From the NCBI GenBank assembly GCA_027296185.1, contig JAPUJL010000385.1:1-5372 (forward strand): 5,372 bases of DNA, read 5' to 3'. This DNA comes from SAR324 cluster bacterium (GTDB taxonomy: Bacteria > SAR324 > JACQKK01). This document shows, piece by piece, positions 3,249 through 5,372 of the stretch (position 1 is its first letter; the number at the start of each line of letters is the position of its first letter). Below the pieces are notes generated by a model. That model was not told the DNA's origin. It did no database searches and worked only from the letters and a program-made list of their open reading frames with translations. The position numbers were made by a program, and so were the translations under genes.

Positions 3249-5372
3249 TTAGCGCAGCACGTTTCCTTTCGGGGTCACGATCACCGTGGCGGGCAGCAGC
3301 GCCTTGAGCGCGGCCGCTTCGGATTCCGAGAGAGTGACCACACCGCTGAGATCGATCACGGTCAACGTATTGCGCAGGGGCGCCAGGACGGCGAGATCCT
3401 CCAGGGTCAAGGCGTTGAACCCCAAACCCAACGTCCGCAGTTGGTCCAGGCCGGCCAGGGGCGCGAGATCGCTTACCCGGTTGCCCGCCAAGGAGAGGAG
3501 CCGCAACTCCGTCAATCCGGCGAGGGGCGCCAGGTCGGAGATCTCGTTTTCGGCCAGCTCGAGCCGCTCCAACGGCCCCGCCGCCGCGATGCCGCTGAGG
3601 TCGCGCACCCCTTGTGCCACGCAGACCAGATCGGTGAGGGTGTCCGGCGGCAACTGATCGATCCCCGCGGCGAGCAGGCAGGCATCCAGCGCCTCGTCGG
3701 CAAAGGCGGCGGACGCGGTGGGCTGGGCGAACAGATCGAAGTCGCCCCCCGCGCCGGAAGCGGCGATCCGCAAGTCGTAGCCGCCCGCCGCGAGCGTGCG
3801 TGCGATCAGGAACCCGATGCCGTCCGGCGCGGAATTGTCATCGCCGGCGATCAGCCGGCCGGTTTCGTCGAACAGGAGCGCGGCCGTGTCCACCCCGCCG
3901 TCGCTCCAGAACGCGACCCGCTCCGGTACGGCGACGTCGAAGCGGTAAATCACGAAATCGCCGCCGCCTTCCAGGTGTCCTCCGGCCGCCGCGGGAACGG
4001 TCAGGGTGGCCTCCGGCTCGGCCCCGGGATAAGCCTGGAACGGTCCAAAGCCCGTGCCCGGATCGTCCGCGGCGAATATGCTGAGAAAAGCCTCCCCGCC
4101 CGAATGGCCCACGGGCACGTCGTGCAGGGAGAAGCCGTCCTCCAACAAGCGCAGCGCATCGAAGAAGGGCGGGGCGTCCGACTCGTCCCGCACCAACGGC
4201 GGAAACGACACGGCCCGCTCGGGCAATCCGGACAAGCCCCGCGAGAGGACGCCCGGCTCGAAGGCGAAGCGGCGTTGGGCCTCCCGGTGACCGAAGGCGA
4301 ATCCGTAGACGGAGAGGTTGTCTCCGGCCACCGGCTGGTAGATGGCCGGCTCGAAGCCCGGCCGGCTGACGATCTCGTCCAACACCACCGCCGCCAAGGC
4401 GGTTCCGCGTACCGTCACCCGGCAGTCGCCCGGGAGGTCCCCGAAAATGGCCAAGGGCCAGAGGTAGGCGGGAAGGTCACCTCCCGGAGCGGAGACGAGC
4501 TCCACGACGAAAAACTGAGCCGGATCCAGCGGATTGAGGCGCAAGGTTTGCGAGGGCGCGGTGGGATCCAGGACCGGCGGCGAGACGGGAGAACTGTAGA
4601 CGATGTCCCCGAACACGGTCACGTGGCAGCGCGGAACCGAGGAGCCCGGGCTTTCCACGGAAACGGCGATCTCCGTGGCCCCGACGATATTGAGGATCAC
4701 CTGATCGATCGGTGACGCAAACGGCGCGCCCGCGGGTATGTCGAAATCCTTGCGATACAGCCCGGTGGGCAGGTTCAACTGCGCCGTGGCCGTCCCCAAA
4801 TCGGGCGCGAGGGTGACGTCGTCCGGAAGCGCCCTATACAAGGGCACCGGCACCCGAACGGGATCGTCGAACACGGCACCCTGGATCGCACCGGCGTCGT
4901 GAAAGACGGCGATACGGTCTTCGCGCTGCCCATCGGTTCCAATCAGCACCTTGCCCAAGCCCGGGGCCACCACGCTCCGGAAGGTATAATCCGAGGGATC
5001 GAACCCGGCCGCCACCCAGGAGGCGGCGAAGGATTCCCCGGTCGTGGTACGCCGCGCCCACTGATCGCAATACGCCAGCGCGTGCGGCTTGGGCTCGGCA
5101 TCGGCCGCGAGCCGTAGCCTCACCCTACCGCCGGACCCGCCCTCTTCGACGGTATAGCGGCCGTCTACGCCTTCGCGCACCACCTGCCCGGGGACGGCGG
5201 TCAAGATGGCCAAGCGAAATCCGCCCTTTCCGTCGAAAGCCAGGAATTGTTCGCATTCGCCCGTGCTGAAGCTCCACTTCCCGGTCACGGAGGCGCCCGG
5301 GCCGGTGCCGCCGTTGCCGCCATCGAGGCAGCCAACCAGCAACCCCAGCAGGGCCCCAAGCGATACCCCGAG
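3249..5372 (-). CDS. Large exported lipoprotein with PPC-like and leucine-rich repeat domains (5' end outside window)
   Basis: The frame runs off the right edge; 707 codons are visible and the true start is beyond 5372. The first visible residues, LGVSLGALLG then LLVGC, are a hydrophobic signal-peptide core with a lipobox (L-V-G-Cys), so a lipid-anchored envelope protein is predicted. Numbering from the TTG at 5342, the anchored Cys is residue 5. Residues about 20-135 are a beta-rich segment opening TGKWSF. Residues 185-350 are a second beta-rich segment with two C-H/R-VTVxG strands. Residues about 458-538 resemble a PPC (pre-peptidase C-terminal) domain (YRFDV, FDETGRLIAGDDNS, TLAAGGYDLRI). 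Residues 546-665 are a Cys-capped leucine-rich repeat domain. The six other cysteines fall in pairs (30/92, 239/307, 555/574), suggesting three disulfides. No enzymatic motif is recognised; a surface binding or adhesion role is a guess from LRR and PPC domains elsewhere. It lies convergent with ispE. Confidence 0.85.
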   Translation of the reverse strand, partial: LGVSLGALLGLLVGCLDGGNGGTGPGASVTGKWSFSTGECEQFLAFDGKGGFRLAILTAVPGQVVREGVDGRYTVEEGGSGGRVRLRLAADAEPKPHALAYCDQWARRTTTGESFAASWVAAGFDPSDYTFRSVVAPGLGKVLIGTDGQREDRIAVFHDAGAIQGAVFDDPVRVPVPLYRALPDDVTLAPDLGTATAQLNLPTGLYRKDFDIPAGAPFASPIDQVILNIVGATEIAVSVESPGSSVPRCHVTVFGDIVYSSPVSPPVLDPTAPSQTLRLNPLDPAQFFVVELVSAPGGDLPAYLWPLAIFGDLPGDCRVTVRGTALAAVVLDEIVSRPGFEPAIYQPVAGDNLSVYGFAFGHREAQRRFAFEPGVLSRGLSGLPERAVSFPPLVRDESDAPPFFDALRLLEDGFSLHDVPVGHSGGEAFLSIFAADDPGTGFGPFQAYPGAEPEATLTVPAAAGGHLEGGGDFVIYRFDVAVPERVAFWSDGGVDTAALLFDETGRLIAGDDNSAPDGIGFLIARTLAAGGYDLRIAASGAGGDFDLFAQPTASAAFADEALDACLLAAGIDQLPPDTLTDLVCVAQGVRDLSGIAAAGPLERLELAENEISDLAPLAGLTELRLLSLAGNRVSDLAPLAGLDQLRTLGLGFNALTLEDLAVLAPLRNTLTVIDLSGVVTLSESEAAALKALLPATVIVTPKGNVLR
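3441..3572 (-). repeat. Two 66-bp leucine-rich repeat units
   Basis: Two consecutive 22-residue LRR units lie inside the lipoprotein gene (residues 591-612 and 613-634 from the 5342 codon). Both follow LxxLxLAxNxxSDLAPLAGLxx, the internalin-like LRR pattern, and the SDLAPLAGL segment is identical in the two. At DNA level the 27-bp segments coding SDLAPLAGL (3447-3473 and 3513-3539) differ at 7 positions, so the duplication is not very recent. Degenerate units flank them on both sides (residues about 570-590 and 635-668). Confidence 0.85.

Noticed and set aside
3441..4715. 424-codon plus-strand frame opposite the lipoprotein gene
   Set aside because: The minus-strand frame has a lipobox, LRR units and a PPC-like domain; the plus-strand product is low-complexity, charged and Gly/Arg-rich with no recognisable motif.
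5340..5342. TTG at 5342 as the start of the lipoprotein
   Set aside because: The frame stays open to the window edge with hydrophobic residues that complete a signal peptide, and a start at 5342 would leave only four residues before the lipobox Cys.

Overview
The window is GC-rich bacterial chromosome (roughly two thirds G+C by eye) with ordinary housekeeping genes on the left and a large, unusual lipoprotein gene on the right. The best taxonomic guess is a Desulfobacterota / former Deltaproteobacteria-type organism. This rests on a CarD/CdnL-type RNA polymerase regulator next to an ispE of the PYLRV type, on a type of malate dehydrogenase common in Gram-negatives, and on a lipobox-bearing, cysteine-paired, LRR-containing exported protein. 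It is an inference from gene content and is only moderately secure.

Layout, left to right. Positions 1-186 hold the C-terminal 61 codons of a MazG-like NTP pyrophosphohydrolase (+), followed at once by a GC-rich hairpin. Positions 187-403 are a leader region with a plausible sigma70 promoter in a small AT-rich island and a good Shine-Dalgarno site for mdh (404-1387, +), a complete NAD-type malate dehydrogenase. Positions 1388-1656 carry no convincing gene but contain a cluster of inverted repeats between two convergent genes. carD (1657-2157, -) follows. A 158-bp divergent spacer separates it from ispE (2316-3221, +), the CDP-ME kinase of the non-mevalonate isoprenoid pathway. Only 27 bp after ispE, and convergent with it, lies the end of a gene of more than 700 codons (3249 to beyond 5372, -). 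It encodes an exported lipoprotein with an N-terminal lipobox, two uncharacterised extracytoplasmic segments, a PPC-like beta domain and a C-terminal leucine-rich repeat domain.

The genes do not form one operon. mdh looks monocistronic, carD and ispE are divergent, and the lipoprotein gene is a separate unit ending in a hairpin plus T-rich tail. The housekeeping genes cover central carbon metabolism (mdh), isoprenoid precursor synthesis (ispE), nucleotide-pool hygiene (MazG-like) and transcription initiation (carD). The lipoprotein is the only accessory-looking element and the main candidate for something undescribed. I see no CRISPR array, tRNA, rRNA, transposase or integrase in the window.
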